NCBI GenBank assembly: GCA_019779905.1 | Contig: JABAKE010000019.1 | Coordinates: 1 to 64,000 of the forward strand | Source of the DNA: Modestobacter lapidis | Lineage (GTDB): Bacteria > Actinomycetota > Actinomycetes > Mycobacteriales > Geodermatophilaceae | Direction: 5' to 3' | DNA: 64,000 nt | Shown: positions 7,181 through 24,206 of the stretch, piece by piece | Layout of the letters: every line of letters begins with the position of its first letter | How positions within the stretch are numbered: the stretch's first letter is position 1 | Notes under the pieces: model-generated | Database searches by the model: none | The model's input: the letters and a program-made list of their open reading frames with translations, nothing else | What the model was told of the DNA's origin: nothing | Program-made: the position numbers and the translations under genes

Positions 7181-8434
7181 TTACTCCGCGCTGCCGAGCA
7201 GTCGCTGCATCCGGCTGACGCCCTCCACCAGGTCCTCGTCCCCGAGGGCGTAGGACAGCCGGAGGTACCCCGGTGTCCCGAACGCCTCACCCGGGACGAC
7301 CGCGACCTCCGCCTCCTCGAGGATCAGCTCGGCCAGTTCCACGCTGCTGGTGCAGGTGCGGCCGGCGATCGGGCGGTCCAGCAGGGCCTTGACCGACGGG
7401 TAGACGTAGAACGCACCCTGGGGTTCGGGGCAGGCCACCCCGGGGATCTGCCGCAGCATCGACACGATCGTCTGCCGCCGGCGGTCGAAGGCCTCGCGCA
7501 TCACCGCCACTGCCGACAGGTCACCGGTGAGCGCTGCGACGGCGGCGACCTGCGAGAGATTGGCCACGTTCGACGTGGCGTGTGACTGGAGGTTGGTCGC
7601 GGCCTTGACCACGTCGGCCGGGCCGACGACCCACCCGACGCGCCAGCCGGTCATCGCGTAGGTCTTGGCCACGCCGTTGACGACGACGCAGCGGTCCTGG
7701 AGCTCCGGGACGACGACGGGCATCGACGGCGCGGTGACCCCGCCGTAGGTGAGGTGCTCGTAGATCTCGTCGGTCAGCACCCATAGGCCGGCGTCCAGCG
7801 CCCAGCGGCCGATCGCCTCGACCTGCTCGAGCGGGTACACCGCGCCGGTCGGGTTGGACGGCGAGCAGTACAGGAGCACCTTGGTGCGCGGGGTCCGGGC
7901 TGCCTCCAGCTGGCCCACCGACACCAGGTAGCCGCTCTGCTCGTCGGCGACGACGGGTACCGGGACCCCGCCGGCCAGCCGGATGGCCTCCGGGTAGGTG
8001 GTCCAGTACGGCGCCGGCAGCAGCACCTCGTCCCCGGGGTCGAGCATGGTGGCCAGCGCCTCGTACACGGCCTGCTTGCCGCCGTTGGTGACCAGTACTT
8101 GGGTCGGGGTGACCTGCAGGCCGGAGTCGCGCGCGGTCTTGGCCGCGATGGCCTCCTTGAGCTCCGGCAGGCCACCGGCGGGGGTGTAGCGGTGGTACTT
8201 CGGGTTCGACGCGGCCGCGACAGCCGCCTGGACGACGTAGTCCGGGGTCGGGAAGTCGGGCTCGCCGGCGCCGAAGCCGATGACCGGCTTGCCGGCGGCC
8301 TTGAGCGCCTTGGCCTTCGCGTCGACCGCCAGCGTGGCGGACTCGGTGATCGCGCCGACCCGCCGCGAGATGCGGCGCTCGGCGGGCGGGAGGGCGGACG
8401 GGGCAGCGGGCTCCGACGGGAACACGGCGGTCAT
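7181..8434 (-). CDS. aspC: Class I PLP-dependent aminotransferase (aspartate type)
   Basis: A 417-aa fold-type I transaminase converting aspartate/oxoacetate or related pairs. Visible motifs: [15 protein letters not shown] near the start, [19 protein letters not shown], and the PLP lysine in [10 protein letters not shown] (Lys257). The start is uncertain: ATG 8434 and ATG 8443 both lack a clear binding site, and the frame is open to 8527. Substrate specificity is inferred from family resemblance only. It is convergent with hadB. Confidence 0.85.
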   Translation of the reverse strand: MTAVFPSEPAAPSALPPAERRISRRVGAITESATLAVDAKAKALKAAGKPVIGFGAGEPDFPTPDYVVQAAVAAASNPKYHRYTPAGGLPELKEAIAAKTARDSGLQVTPTQVLVTNGGKQAVYEALATMLDPGDEVLLPAPYWTTYPEAIRLAGGVPVPVVADEQSGYLVSVGQLEAARTPRTKVLLYCSPSNPTGAVYPLEQVEAIGRWALDAGLWVLTDEIYEHLTYGGVTAPSMPVVVPELQDRCVVVNGVAKTYAMTGWRVGWVVGPADVVKAATNLQSHATSNVANLSQVAAVAALTGDLSAVAVMREAFDRRRQTIVSMLRQIPGVACPEPQGAFYVYPSVKALLDRPIAGRTCTSSVELAELILEEAEVAVVPGEAFGTPGYLRLSYALGDEDLVEGVSRMQRLLGSAE

Positions 8435-8540
8435 GGGGCCCATCGTGGCAGGGCGGGGGAGTGTCGCGCGCCCCCGGCGGTCGTCGGCACCGGTGCGGCA
8501 CCCCGTGCCCGTGGCCCCTGGGCCCACGGTGGAGTGCGTG

Positions 8541-8571
8541 TTGGCTGCCGGTCGCCGCGGTCCCGTACACT
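8541..8571 (+). promoter_or_regulatory. Candidate promoter for tRNA-Trp / secE
   Basis: TTGGCT (8541-8546) and TACACT (8566-8571), spaced 19 bp, precede tRNA-Trp by about 140 nt. The stretch 8444-8709 otherwise shows no gene. Confidence 0.4.
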
Positions 8572-8709
8572 CGTTGCTCTGGGGCCGTGGGACCCCGCCA
8601 CCGGCATGCCCGTGGTCCTGTCATGGGCCCTGTCATGCCATGGGGCGGCCCGTGTTCCCAGAGGGCCCGATCGAGCTCCGCCCCTGCGGCGGGGCTCCGG
8701 CCGGGCACT

Positions 8710-8785
8710 AGGGGTGTAGCTCAACTGGCAGAGCAGCGGTCTCCAAAACCGCAGGCTGCAGGTTCAAGTCCTGTCACCCCTGCCA
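8710..8785 (+). tRNA. tRNA-Trp (CCA)
   Basis: The acceptor aggggtg / cacccct, anticodon loop ctccaaa (CCA) and T-loop ttcaagt are complete. The discriminator G is followed by an encoded CCA at 8783-8785, unlike the other three tRNAs here. Upstream of secE, as in many actinobacteria. Confidence 0.97.
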
Positions 8786-8847
8786 CTCCACCAGCACGAC
8801 CACCAGCACCACACCGAGCACGACGAGCCGAGACGAGCGAGGGCGCT

Positions 8848-9348
8848 GTGAGCGAGGACAAGCCGGGACGCGAGGACGGGTCGGCCCGTCCGTCCGGTCC
8901 CGACGGCGCCGACGCCGACGGCGGGCTCAGCGACGAGCAGATCGACCGCGAGACCCCCGGGGTCGACGACGCCGGCGAGCTCGAGGCGGCCGAGGCCGAG
9001 ATCGCCGGCGAGGCGCACGAGGACGAGGACAAGGTGGTGTCCACCCCGGCCGGCCGTCGCCGCCGCTCCGCCGGTCGCCCGGCGAACCGGACGCCGGAGC
9101 GCACCGGCGAAGGCACCCGCTCACGGGCCGCCGCAGAGCGCGCCCGCGCCGCGGAGCTGCGCGAGAAGCGCAACCTCGGCCGGTTCCTGCGCGAGGTCGT
9201 CGCCGAGCTCCGCAAGGTCATCTGGCCCGGGCGCCGGGAACTGATCACCTACACGACCGTGGTGATCATCTTCGTGACGGTCATGGTCGCGCTGGTGGCC
9301 GGCCTGGACATCCTCTTCGCCAAGGGCGTGGTCGCCATCTTCGGCTGA
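8848..9348 (+). CDS. secE: Preprotein translocase subunit SecE
   Basis: Clamp subunit of the SecYEG channel. The 166-aa product from GTG 8848 has an acidic, disordered N-terminal extension of about 100 residues. The SecE core follows: [20 protein letters not shown] and one membrane helix (about 130-158). The frame is open upstream through tRNA-Trp, so the tRNA rules out longer starts. It is cotranscribed with nusG through a 26-codon micro-ORF. Confidence 0.93.
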   Translation: MSEDKPGREDGSARPSGPDGADADGGLSDEQIDRETPGVDDAGELEAAEAEIAGEAHEDEDKVVSTPAGRRRRSAGRPANRTPERTGEGTRSRAAAERARAAELREKRNLGRFLREVVAELRKVIWPGRRELITYTTVVIIFVTVMVALVAGLDILFAKGVVAIFG

Positions 9349-9392
9349 CCCACCCGGCGCCTGCACCGCACCCGAAGAAGGAACACAGACCT

Positions 9393-9473
9393 GTGATCGA
9401 TCTTGCGAGATCACCTATGAGCGCAGCACCGTCGGTCACGATGCCGACGAGCGCCAGCGAGGAGATGCAGTGA
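9393..9473 (+). CDS. Micro-ORF (26 aa) coupled to nusG
   Basis: GTG 9393, 44 nt after the secE stop and preceded by gaagaaggaa, reads 26 codons to TGA 9471-9473, which overlaps the nusG GTG (9470) as GTGA. The C-terminal part is [13 protein letters not shown]; the EE codons double as the nusG ribosome binding site. It is about 80% identical in DNA to the micro-ORF before rpsI (54862). It may act as a translated leader rather than a functional peptide. Confidence 0.5.
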   Translation: MIDLARSPMSAAPSVTMPTSASEEMQ

Positions 9474-10366
9474 CAGACCCCCGCGAGCCCTTCGAGACCG
9501 ACAACGCCGTCGAGGGCACCGACCTCGACGACGCCCGGTCCGACGTGCGCGGCAGCGTCGACCTCGAGACCGGCACGGGTGAGACCGGCGCCGCCGAGGG
9601 TTCGTCCGACACCGCCGACCAGGACACCGCCAGCCGGGCCGCCGACGTTCCTCCGGACGTGGCGAGCGGTGGGCGGGACAGCGTGGTGGGCGACCCGCTG
9701 GCCACGCCTGCGCCGGACCACGACCCGCTGGTGGAGGAGGTCCTCGAGGCCGCGGCCGAGGAGGACGAGGACCCGGCCGTGGCGCTGCGCCAGGCGCTGC
9801 GGACGGCGCCGGGCGACTGGTACGTCGTCCACTCGTACGCCGGCTACGAGAACAAGGTGAAGACGAACCTCGAGTCCCGCATCACGTCACTGGACATGGA
9901 GGACTACATCTACCAGATCGAGGTGCCCACCGAGGAGGTCACCGAGATCAAGAACGGCAAGCGGACCCAGGTCAACCGCAAGGTCTTCCCGGGATACCTG
10001 CTGGTCCGGATGGACCTCAACGACGAGTCGTGGGGCGCCGTCCGCAACACCCCGGGGGTCACCGGCTTCGTCGGCGCGACGTCGCGACCCTCACCCCTCA
10101 CCCTCGACGAGGTCGTCAAGATCCTCGTCCCGGCGACCGCGCCGAAGCAGGCCGCGGCGGCCGAGACCACCGCGGCGGCCGGCCCCGCGCCGGTCGTGGA
10201 GTTCGAGGTCGGCGAGTCGGTCACCGTCATGGACGGCCCGTTCGCCACCCTTCCGGCCACCATCAACGAGGTCAACGGCGAGCAGCAGAAGCTGCAGGTG
10301 CTGGTCTCGATCTTCGGCCGCGAGACGCCCGTCGAGCTGTCGTTCAGCCAGGTCCAGAAGATTTAA
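9470..10366 (+). CDS. nusG: Transcription termination/antitermination factor NusG
   Basis: The 298-aa product has an acidic N-terminal extension of about 110 residues, common in actinobacterial NusG. The NGN domain starts at [17 protein letters not shown] and includes [10 protein letters not shown] Pro/Ala linker leads to a KOW domain ([21 protein letters not shown]). It links RNA polymerase to ribosome or Rho. GTG 9470 overlaps the micro-ORF stop and has gaggag 6 nt upstream. Confidence 0.97.
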   Translation: MTDPREPFETDNAVEGTDLDDARSDVRGSVDLETGTGETGAAEGSSDTADQDTASRAADVPPDVASGGRDSVVGDPLATPAPDHDPLVEEVLEAAAEEDEDPAVALRQALRTAPGDWYVVHSYAGYENKVKTNLESRITSLDMEDYIYQIEVPTEEVTEIKNGKRTQVNRKVFPGYLLVRMDLNDESWGAVRNTPGVTGFVGATSRPSPLTLDEVVKILVPATAPKQAAAAETTAAAGPAPVVEFEVGESVTVMDGPFATLPATINEVNGEQQKLQVLVSIFGRETPVELSFSQVQKI

Positions 10367-10425
10367 GGACCCGGTCGCCCCCCACCGCTCGCAAGCTCGC
10401 GGCGGGACCCTGCGACCGCGCCGTT
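10367..10425 (+). repeat. Stop-abutting hairpin repeat, copy 2
   Basis: Directly follows the nusG TAA. The outer stem cggtcgc / gcgaccg (10372-10378, 10412-10418) encloses the core ctcgcaagctcg. It sits inside the secE-nusG-rplK-rplA unit, so it would attenuate rather than end transcription. Confidence 0.8.
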
Positions 10426-10450
10426 CCATCCACTCACCAAGAAGGAAGTC

Positions 10451-10879
10451 ATGCCCCCCAGGAAGCGGTTGACCGCGGTCATCAAGCTCCAGATCAACGC
10501 CGGCGCGGCCACCCCCGCGCCGCCCGTGGGCCCCGCCCTCGGTCAGCACGGCGTGAACATCATGGAGTTCTGCAAGGCCTACAACGCCGAGACCGAGTCG
10601 CAGCGCGGCAACGTCATCCCGGTCGAGATCTCGGTCTACGAGGACCGCTCGTTCACCTTCGTCACCAAGACTCCGCCGGCGGCCCGCATGCTGCTAAAGG
10701 CAGCGGGGGTGGAGAAGGGCTCGGGTGAGCCGCACAAGACCAAGGTCGCCACCGTCACCCGTGACCAGGTCCGGGAGATCGCCCAGACCAAGATGGCCGA
10801 CCTGAACGCCAACGACCTCGAGCAGGCCGAGCGCATCATCGCCGGCACCGCCCGCTCGATGGGCATCACGGTCAAGTAA
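10451..10879 (+). CDS. rplK: Ribosomal protein uL11
   Basis: The 142-aa protein of the GTPase-associated centre binds 23S rRNA and the L10/L12 stalk. The start [19 protein letters not shown] and the proline-rich [17 protein letters not shown] are characteristic. ATG 10451 follows gaagga. Confidence 0.98.
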   Translation: MPPRKRLTAVIKLQINAGAATPAPPVGPALGQHGVNIMEFCKAYNAETESQRGNVIPVEISVYEDRSFTFVTKTPPAARMLLKAAGVEKGSGEPHKTKVATVTRDQVREIAQTKMADLNANDLEQAERIIAGTARSMGITVK

Positions 10880-10936
10880 AGGACCCCCTCGCCCCCCACC
10901 CTTCGCAAGCTCAGGGTGGGCCCCTGCGAGGCGGCC
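10880..10936 (+). repeat. Stop-abutting hairpin repeat, copy 3
   Basis: Directly follows the rplK TAA. The outer stem contains cctcgc / gcgagg, and the inner hairpin is cccaccct / agggtggg around cgcaag. Confidence 0.8.
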
Positions 10937-11028
10937 GGTTCCAGCACGTCACGTCCGTAGTCGTGGGAGGGCCTGGCCAGGCCCGTACACCACACGTCCC
11001 CCGGTTGCCGGGGGGAAGGAGCACCACC

Positions 11029-11748
11029 ATGGCGAAGCACGGCAAGAACTACCGCAAGGTCGCTGAGCTGGTCGACGAGGCCACGCTGTACAGCCCGCTG
11101 CAGGCCGCCGGCCTGGCCAAGAAGACGTCGACGACGAAGTACGACGCCACCGTCGAGGTCGCCATCCGCCTCGGGGTCGACCCCCGCAAGGCCGACCAGA
11201 TGGTCCGCGGCACGGTCAACCTGCCCCACGGCACTGGCAAGACCGCCCGCGTCATCGTCTTCGCGACCGGTGACAAGGCCGCCGAGGCCGAGGCGGCCGG
11301 TGCCGACGTCGTCGGCTCCGACGACCTGATCGAGCGCATCCAGGGCGGCTTCCTGGACTTCGACGCCGCGATCGCGACGCCGGACCAGATGGCCAAGGTC
11401 GGCCGCATCGCCCGCATCCTCGGCCCCCGTGGCCTGATGCCGAATCCGAAGACCGGCACCGTGACCCCCGACGTCACCAAGGCCGTCAACGACATCAAGG
11501 GCGGGAAGATCAACTTCCGCGTCGACAAGCAGTCCAACCTGCACCTGGTCATCGGCAAGGTCAGCTTCGACGAGGCCAAGCTGGTGGAGAACTACGCCGC
11601 TGCCCTCGACGAGGTGCTCCGCGCCAAGCCGTCCGCGGCCAAGGGCCGGTACGTCCGCAAGGTGACCGTCTCCACGACCATGGGCCCCGGTATCCCGGTC
11701 GACCCGAACCGCACCCGCAACATGCTGGTCGACGAGCCTTCCGCCTGA
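11029..11748 (+). CDS. rplA: Ribosomal protein uL1
   Basis: The 239-aa L1-stalk protein contains [21 protein letters not shown], the L1 signature. ATG 11029 follows ggaaggag. Just before the binding site a 7-bp hairpin (cccccgg-ttg-ccggggg, 10998-11014) could be a feedback site, since L1 is an autoregulator in other bacteria; this is inference. Confidence 0.98.
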   Translation: MAKHGKNYRKVAELVDEATLYSPLQAAGLAKKTSTTKYDATVEVAIRLGVDPRKADQMVRGTVNLPHGTGKTARVIVFATGDKAAEAEAAGADVVGSDDLIERIQGGFLDFDAAIATPDQMAKVGRIARILGPRGLMPNPKTGTVTPDVTKAVNDIKGGKINFRVDKQSNLHLVIGKVSFDEAKLVENYAAALDEVLRAKPSAAKGRYVRKVTVSTTMGPGIPVDPNRTRNMLVDEPSA

Positions 11749-11760
11749 GCCGGTAGCGCA

Positions 11761-11800
11761 GCAGCAGGGCCCCGCAGCGATCGCTGCGGGGCCCTGCTGC
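11761..11800 (+). terminator. Terminator after rplA
   Basis: A perfect 20-bp palindrome (11761-11780 / 11781-11800) lies 12 nt after the rplA stop and ends the secE-nusG-rplK-rplA unit. Confidence 0.85.
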
Positions 11801-11920
11801 ATTCTCGGGCAGGGGTAGGGACCGCCAGGTGTTCGATCCGACCGGCCGATCCGGATGGGTGCGATGCGGTGACCTCGGTCGCAGTCGGGCACCGCCGGCC
11901 GGGAGCCGGCGCGGATGGCG

Positions 11921-12171
11921 TACTGTCGACATCGTTCCCCCCAAGACCGCTGGTCGTCGCACGTTCGCGTGCGGTCGAAGGTCCCGGAGTTCCGGGCGAC
12001 CCGCGCAGGTGGACGGTTCGACGAACGGAGCGCGGTCCGGGCCCAGTGCCCACCGACCGGCGCTTCGCGCCTCGCCCCGTGCGCCCTGCGCCGGGGCGTT
12101 CCTCGTCTCCGGGGTCATCGACGTCCGTGTGCACGCCGGCCGGTGGTCGCCCGACAGACGAGAGGAGGCCC
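11921..12171 (+). promoter_or_regulatory. Leader region of rplJ-rplL
   Basis: A 423-nt gene-free gap precedes rplJ. After the rplA terminator, a -10-like TACTGT (11921-11926) starts about 245 nt of GC-rich leader with several potential stems, e.g. cgcacg / cgtgcg around 11958-11974. The L10-L12 complex represses its own leader in other bacteria, so this is the likely autoregulatory RNA. No exact binding site is assigned. Confidence 0.35.
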
Positions 12172-12801
12172 ATGCCCACGCAGGCCAAGGCCGCGGTGAT
12201 CGACGAGATCACCAGTCGGTTCCAGGAGTCCAGCGCAGCCGTGCTCACCGAGTACCGCGGGCTGACCGTGGCGCAGCTGACCCAGCTGCGTCGTTCCCTC
12301 GGTGCGGGCAGCAGCTACGCCGTCGTCAAGAACACCCTGACGAAGCGTGCGGCGGACGCGGTCGGTCACGCCGACCTCGCCCCGCTGCTCAACGGCCCGA
12401 CCGCGATCGCCTTCATCTCGGGCGACCCCGTTGAGGCCGCCAAGGCCATCCGTGACTTCGCGCGCGCCCACCCGATGCTCGTCGTCAAGGGCGGCGTCGT
12501 CGAGGGCCGCACGGTCGATGCCGCCGAGGTCACCCGCCTCGCCGACATCGATTCCCGTGAGGTCCTGCTGGCCAAGCTGGCCGGCGCCATGAAGGGCAAC
12601 CTGACCAAGGCTGCCGGGCTGTTCCAGGCCCCGCTGTCGCAGGTCGCCCGGATGGCCGCCGCGCTGCAGGAGAAGAGGGAGTCCGAAGAGGGCTCCGCAG
12701 CTCCTGCCGCCGGATCCGCCCCGGACGGCGACGTCACTGCTGCTGACACCACCCCCGACACGACCGATGCCGCCGCGGACGCCGCGGCCGGCACCGACTG
12801 A
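12172..12801 (+). CDS. rplJ: Ribosomal protein uL10
   Basis: Stalk base protein, 209 aa, anchoring L7/L12 dimers. [18 protein letters not shown] and the Lys-Asn-Thr motif [10 protein letters not shown] are typical. An Ala/Asp-rich tail of about 35 residues follows the L12-binding helix. ATG 12172 follows agaggagg; the open frame to 11869 is leader. Confidence 0.97.
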   Translation: MPTQAKAAVIDEITSRFQESSAAVLTEYRGLTVAQLTQLRRSLGAGSSYAVVKNTLTKRAADAVGHADLAPLLNGPTAIAFISGDPVEAAKAIRDFARAHPMLVVKGGVVEGRTVDAAEVTRLADIDSREVLLAKLAGAMKGNLTKAAGLFQAPLSQVARMAAALQEKRESEEGSAAPAAGSAPDGDVTAADTTPDTTDAAADAAAGTD

Positions 12802-12817
12802 TCCCCAAGGAGACACC

Positions 12818-13207
12818 ATGGCCAAGCTTTCCGCCGACGAGCTGCTCGACGCCTTCAAGGAGATGACCCTCCTGGAGCTGTCCGACTTCGTGAAGCAGTT
12901 CGAGGAGACCTTCGACGTCACCGCGGCTGCCCCGGTCGCCGTTGCCGCTGCCGGCCCCGCCGCTGGTGGCGCCGCTGCCGAGGCCCCGGCCGAGCAGGAC
13001 GAGTTCGACGTCATCCTGGAGTCCGCCGGTGACAAGAAGATCCAGGTCATCAAGGAGGTGCGCGGCCTGACCTCGCTCGGTCTCAAGGAGGCCAAGGACC
13101 TGGTCGACGGCGCGCCCAAGGCAGTCCTGGAGAAGGTCGCCAAGGACGCCGCGGAGAAGGCCAAGGCCGCCCTCGAGGGCGCCGGCGCCACCGTCACCGT
13201 CAAGTAA
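12818..13207 (+). CDS. rplL: Ribosomal protein bL12 (L7/L12)
   Basis: 129 aa: N-terminal dimerisation helix, Ala-rich hinge (about 40-55), and C-terminal domain with EKTFDVI-like [10 protein letters not shown] and [16 protein letters not shown], which contacts translation factors. ATG 12818 follows aaggag, 17 nt after rplJ. Confidence 0.98.
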   Translation: MAKLSADELLDAFKEMTLLELSDFVKQFEETFDVTAAAPVAVAAAGPAAGGAAAEAPAEQDEFDVILESAGDKKIQVIKEVRGLTSLGLKEAKDLVDGAPKAVLEKVAKDAAEKAKAALEGAGATVTVK

Positions 13208-13224
13208 AGGACCTCCTTGCCCTC

Positions 13225-13281
13225 GGGCTCCTCGCAGGGTCCCGCCGCGAGCTCGCGAGCGGTGGGGGGCGAGGGGTCCTT
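13225..13281 (-). repeat. Hairpin repeat, copy 4, inverted orientation
   Basis: Read on the minus strand it matches the family core (cccaccgctcgcgagctcgc). It is the only copy facing against the neighbouring gene, and lies 18 nt after the rplL stop. Confidence 0.7.
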
Positions 13282-13329
13282 CGACAAGGAGGCCAGCCCG
13301 GCCTGACGGCCGGGCGCTGCACCGCACGA

Positions 13330-13363
13330 CAGGGGCCGATCCACTCCGGTGGGTCGGCCCCTG
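13330..13363 (+). terminator. Terminator between rplL and rpoB
   Basis: aggggccgatccac / gtgggtcggcccct (13331-13344, 13349-13362) pair with one G-U and a tccg loop. The 511-nt gap 13208-13718 also holds the inverted repeat copy and the rpoB promoter; I see no gene in it. Confidence 0.8.
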
Positions 13364-13491
13364 CTGCATCTCCCCGGCGTGGCGGTCCCCATGGGGCCGT
13401 TCCGCTGGCATCATCGGCACTCGGCAGCACCCAGCCCGCTCCGCCGGCCACCCCCCGCGGGTGTGTCCCCGGTCGCTCCGGCGCCCCGGCG

Positions 13492-13520
13492 TGGACACCG
13501 GCGTTGAGCAGGGGTAGGGT
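13492..13520 (+). promoter_or_regulatory. Candidate rpoBC promoter
   Basis: TGGACA (13492-13497) and TAGGGT (13515-13520) have a 17-bp spacer, close to the actinobacterial housekeeping consensus. They lie about 200 nt ahead of rpoB, downstream of the rplL terminator. Confidence 0.6.
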
Positions 13521-13718
13521 TTCCTGTTGCGCTGCCCTCCGACTGACTGCCCGCCGCGACGGGTCACCTGGAGTGCCCGGAATCCTTTCCTGGTCGCTCC
13601 GCGTTGACCCCACTGGCAGGCGCCCCGCCGTACCGGGCAGCCCCGCCGAAACCGACGACGACCCAGGACGACCCGCACTGAACGCCCGCACGTCGTGAGG
13701 TCCTTGGAAGGACGCATC

Positions 13719-17216
<3,498 letters not shown>

Positions 17217-17223
17217 TCGGTCC

Positions 17224-17260
17224 GCCGGCCGGGGCCCGCGCATCGCGGGCCCCGGCCGGC
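17224..17260 (+). terminator. Strong hairpin between rpoB and rpoC
   Basis: A perfect 16-bp GC stem (17224-17239 / 17245-17260) with a 5-nt loop lies 7 nt after the rpoB stop, inside an operon whose two products are needed in equal amounts. It may be a processing site or a weak, NusG- or coupling-suppressed terminator. Confidence 0.65.
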
Positions 17261-17320
17261 CACAGCTCCACACAAAGACGAGAAACACAGCATTTCTAGC
17301 CCCGGGAAAGGGGTAGCCAC

Positions 17321-21226
<3,906 letters not shown>

Positions 21227-21241
21227 CGCGCTGAGTGAGTA

Positions 21242-21281
21242 ACAGATGGCCCCGTCGACGGAAGTCGGCGGGGCCATCTGT
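21242..21281 (+). terminator. rpoC terminator
   Basis: An 18-bp stem with one G-U pair and a GGAA tetraloop (21242-21259 / 21264-21281) lies 15 nt after the rpoC stop. Confidence 0.88.
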
Positions 21282-21378
21282 GTCATGCGGCTGTCACGTG
21301 ACGCAACCGACGACCCGGTGACCCGACGTCGAGCGCCGACCACAGTGTCGTCCGCGAGGACGACTGTGCGAGGTCGGC

Positions 21379-21460
21379 GCGGGGCCGGAGGCTCCCGCCG
21401 TCATCGCACGGAGCGGCTCAGCGGCGGTGGGGGACGGCACCTGACCGCGGTTGGAGTCCG
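21379..21460. repeat. 82-bp extragenic repeat, copy A
   Basis: Begins gcggggccggaggctccc and ends in ccgcggttggag. About 75% identical by eye to 49965-50046, of equal length. Both copies lie between the ends of convergent genes, next to the 3' end of the minus-strand gene. Confidence 0.75.
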
Positions 21461-21472
21461 GAGGACGACGAT

Positions 21473-22510
21473 TCAGCACAGCCTCCGCATCGTCTCCACG
21501 GTGCGCAGGCGGCTCTCGCGGCTGCCGTCCATGGGCTGGACGTTGAGGGTGGTCACCCCGGCCTCGGCGAGGGCAGCGATCCGCTCGGCCACGTAGGACT
21601 CCGGGCCGATCAGCGAGGTGGCCCGCAGCAGGTCCTCGGGGACCGCGGCGGCGGCCTCGTCCTTGCGGCCGGCCAGGTACAGGTCCTGGATGGTCGCGGC
21701 CTCGGCCTCGTAGCCGTAGCGCCGGGCCAGGTCGTTGTAGAAGTTCTTCCCCTTGGCGCCCATGCCGCCGACGTACAGGGCGATGCCCGGTCGGACGGCA
21801 TCCAGCAGGTGGTCCACGTCGTTCCCGATGGCGACCGGCAGGCCGACGACGACGTCGAGCTCGCCGAGCTGCGGGTCCCGCTTGGCCCTGCCCGCGGCGA
21901 GGGCCGCGCCCCAGACGTCGGCGGACCGCTCCGGGCTGAAGAGGATCGGCTCCCACTTCTCCGCGATCTCCGCCGCGAGCTCGACGTTCTTCGGGCCGAT
22001 CGCGGCCAGCAGCACCGGGATCCGCTCGCGCACCGGAGTGTTGATCAGCTTCAGCGGCTTGCCCAACCCGGTGCCCTGGTCGGCGGGCAGCGGGACGGTG
22101 TACTTCGGGCCGTCGTGCACCAGCCGTTCGCGGCGCCACACCTGCCGGCAGATCTCCACGAGCTCGCGGGTGCGCTGCAGCGGGGCGTCGTAGGGAACGC
22201 CGTGCCAGCCCTCCACCACCTGGGGGCCGGATGCTCCCAGCCCGAGGGTGAACCGGCCACCGGAGACGAAGTCCAGGCCGGCCGCGGTCATCGCGGTCAG
22301 CGCCGGGGTGCGGCTGTAGATGGGCAGGATGCCGCTCATCAGCTCGACCCGTTCGGTGACCGCGGCGAGGTAGCCCAGCTGGCTCACCGCATCGAACGTG
22401 TAGACCTCGGCGACCATGGCGACGTCGAGCCCGGCGGCCTCCAAGTCGCGGATCTCGGCCGCCGTCTCGGCGAAGCCCCCGGAATAGCTGGCCTGGATAC
22501 CGATGCGCAC
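21473..22510 (-). CDS. LLM-class F420-dependent oxidoreductase
   Basis: A luciferase-like monooxygenase-fold protein of 345 aa, starting MRIGIQASYSGGF. It has the family segments RVELMSGILPIYSRTP, FTLGLGASGPQV and the late IGPESYVAERIAALAEAGV. Members use F420 or FMN to oxidise or reduce diverse substrates; this one's substrate is unknown. It is monocistronic, on the opposite strand to rpoC, separated by repeat copy A. Confidence 0.85.
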   Translation of the reverse strand: MRIGIQASYSGGFAETAAEIRDLEAAGLDVAMVAEVYTFDAVSQLGYLAAVTERVELMSGILPIYSRTPALTAMTAAGLDFVSGGRFTLGLGASGPQVVEGWHGVPYDAPLQRTRELVEICRQVWRRERLVHDGPKYTVPLPADQGTGLGKPLKLINTPVRERIPVLLAAIGPKNVELAAEIAEKWEPILFSPERSADVWGAALAAGRAKRDPQLGELDVVVGLPVAIGNDVDHLLDAVRPGIALYVGGMGAKGKNFYNDLARRYGYEAEAATIQDLYLAGRKDEAAAAVPEDLLRATSLIGPESYVAERIAALAEAGVTTLNVQPMDGSRESRLRTVETMRRLC

Positions 22511-22596
22511 GCGTCCTCCTCGAACGAGCGCGGCGCCGTCGTCGGCCCCGCTGTCGGCGACGCTAGCGCCCGGCCGGCGATGCCCCGGTCCCCGGC

Positions 22597-22821
22597 CTAC
22601 AGGATCCGGACCGGCCCGATCACGTGCGTGACCACCCGGACGCCGTTGACGTCCCGCGGCACCCGCGCGCCCGCGCCGGCCTCGGTCAGGTCGACCCGCA
22701 CGACGTACTCGGCGTCCTGGCGCGCGAGGCCCACCGCGGCCACCCCCGGGTCGGTGGCGAACCGATGGGCCAGCGTGCTCTTGGCTGCGCTGGCAGCGGC
22801 GCGATCCGTCATGGTCACCAT
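22597..22821 (-). CDS. Small protein resembling the protease N-terminal domain
   Basis: 74 aa (71 aa if the second ATG at 22812 is used), 10 nt downstream of the protease stop and on the same strand. The pattern PGVAAVGLARQDAEYVVRVDL ... NGVRVVTHVIGPVRIL parallels residues 97-148 of the protease (SGVALGLTP ... VHLAIRL ... [12 protein letters not shown]). I infer a stand-alone copy of the protease's propeptide-like domain, which might inhibit it or help it fold. No function is established for such proteins as far as I know. Confidence 0.7.
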   Translation of the reverse strand: MVTMTDRAAASAAKSTLAHRFATDPGVAAVGLARQDAEYVVRVDLTEAGAGARVPRDVNGVRVVTHVIGPVRIL

Positions 22822-22831
22822 GGTGCCCCCG

Positions 22832-24007
22832 TCAGCCCCCGTCGGACACCCACTCCACCCCGAGTTCCCGCAGCACCGTGCCCAGCGGGTTGGCGAAGGT
22901 GACCCCGCCCCCGGCGCGGCCGCCGGTCGCGGAGCCGGCGAAGAGCAGGCCCAGTGGTGCCCGGTCCCGACTGCGCCAGATGACCGATCCGCTGTCACCG
23001 CCGGCGCTGAACCCGCCGCTGAGGCCCTCGACCTCGACCTGGTCGTCGAAGGTGACGATGCCCGAGTCGTACTGCACGCCCACGCCGTCCACCTCCACCG
23101 CGGTGATCCGGCCCCGGGTGTGCCCCGTGGTGCGCCCCACCTTCTCGACCGGTTCCTCCGGGTCGACGTCCTCGCCCGAGGCCACCAGGGCGGCCAGCGC
23201 GCCACCGGGATACGCCGTCGGATCGGCGGTGACCCCGTCGTCCAGCGTGGCGACGGCGGCGTCGACCAGGTTGCCCGGGTCGGGGGAGAACCGCACGAAG
23301 GCGGCGAGCGCCCCGATCCGGTCCGCGCCGGTGCCGCCGTCGGCCACCCCCGGCTGGAGCGCCGGGTCGCCCTCGGTGGCGGCGTCGCTGGCCGCGAGGA
23401 CGTGGTTGTTGGACAGCCCCAGCAGCCGCTCGCTCCCGGGATACCGGACGAAGCCGCCCAGGGTGCCGGCCGTCACGATGGAGTGGCTGACCGAGAGCCC
23501 CGGCCGCAGCGGCCGGACGCGGCGCTGCAGCTCGTCCGGCGACGGGCCGGGGGAGGGCTGGGACAGCGGCCGCACCCGGCCGATCACCCGGACGTCGACC
23601 TCGCCGCGAGCCGTGGGGTCCAGCCCGGCGAGGACCACCTCGGCATCGCTCTCGTCGACCAGGCGGATGGCCAGGTGCACCGACTGCGGCCCCACCGGGG
23701 TGAGCCCCAGCGCCACGCCACTCCACTGCGGCGCCCCGCCGGTGGGGGGCGCCCCGGCGTCCAGGCCCCGGGACAGCACGCTGCCGCGCGGGGCCTCGGA
23801 CAGCCGCCGGGAGAGCCGGGCCTTGAGTTCGCGGGCGGTGTCGGGCAGCACGGCGGCCTCCGGGATGGCGTGGGGGGGGAGCGGGTCGCCACGACCGTAG
23901 GGCGGGGGTGGGACAGCTGCGACGGGAGCGACGGCCGGCGCGCGGTGCGCTGCCGCCGAGGCCGTCCGGGCGTTACTGTGACCGGCGGTACGGTCCCGGC
24001 CGGCCAT
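22832..24007 (-). CDS. Trypsin-like serine protease (chymotrypsin fold)
   Basis: 391 aa with a complete catalytic triad: His202 in SNNHVLA, Asp249 in LVDAAVATL and Ser339 in GDSGSV. The [13 protein letters not shown] strand and a [14 protein letters not shown] loop fit bacterial trypsin-like peptidases. Residues 1-80 are Ala/Pro-rich without a signal peptide; residues 97-148 form a small beta domain also present in the next gene. Cytoplasmic location is inferred. The exact start (ATG 24007) is uncertain. Confidence 0.82.
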   Translation of the reverse strand: MAGRDRTAGHSNARTASAAAHRAPAVAPVAAVPPPPYGRGDPLPPHAIPEAAVLPDTARELKARLSRRLSEAPRGSVLSRGLDAGAPPTGGAPQWSGVALGLTPVGPQSVHLAIRLVDESDAEVVLAGLDPTARGEVDVRVIGRVRPLSQPSPGPSPDELQRRVRPLRPGLSVSHSIVTAGTLGGFVRYPGSERLLGLSNNHVLAASDAATEGDPALQPGVADGGTGADRIGALAAFVRFSPDPGNLVDAAVATLDDGVTADPTAYPGGALAALVASGEDVDPEEPVEKVGRTTGHTRGRITAVEVDGVGVQYDSGIVTFDDQVEVEGLSGGFSAGGDSGSVIWRSRDRAPLGLLFAGSATGGRAGGGVTFANPLGTVLRELGVEWVSDGG

Positions 24008-24177
24008 CGCACGGGCTCCGGTGGCCGCTTCCGCTCCATGCGCGGGCGCCGGTCGGCCCGCGGTGGCCGGGTGCCGAGACGGCGTGCCGCACGTCCAGGT
24101 GGGAATGCATCGTCCCTGACGACGGTTCCCCGGTGCGGTGGCCGACCCGGTGCCCGCGCAGGCGTGCGGACCCGGCT

Positions 24178-24206
24178 TTGACCGGGTTCCGATGCCCGGG
24201 TATCGT
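24178..24206 (+). promoter_or_regulatory. Candidate str operon promoter
   Basis: TTGACC (24178-24183) and TATCGT (24201-24206) with a 17-bp spacer form the best housekeeping promoter match in the window. They imply a roughly 310-nt leader before rpsL. The 515-nt gap 24008-24522 holds, besides this, a 7-bp hairpin at 24302-24319 and no supported gene. Confidence 0.7.
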
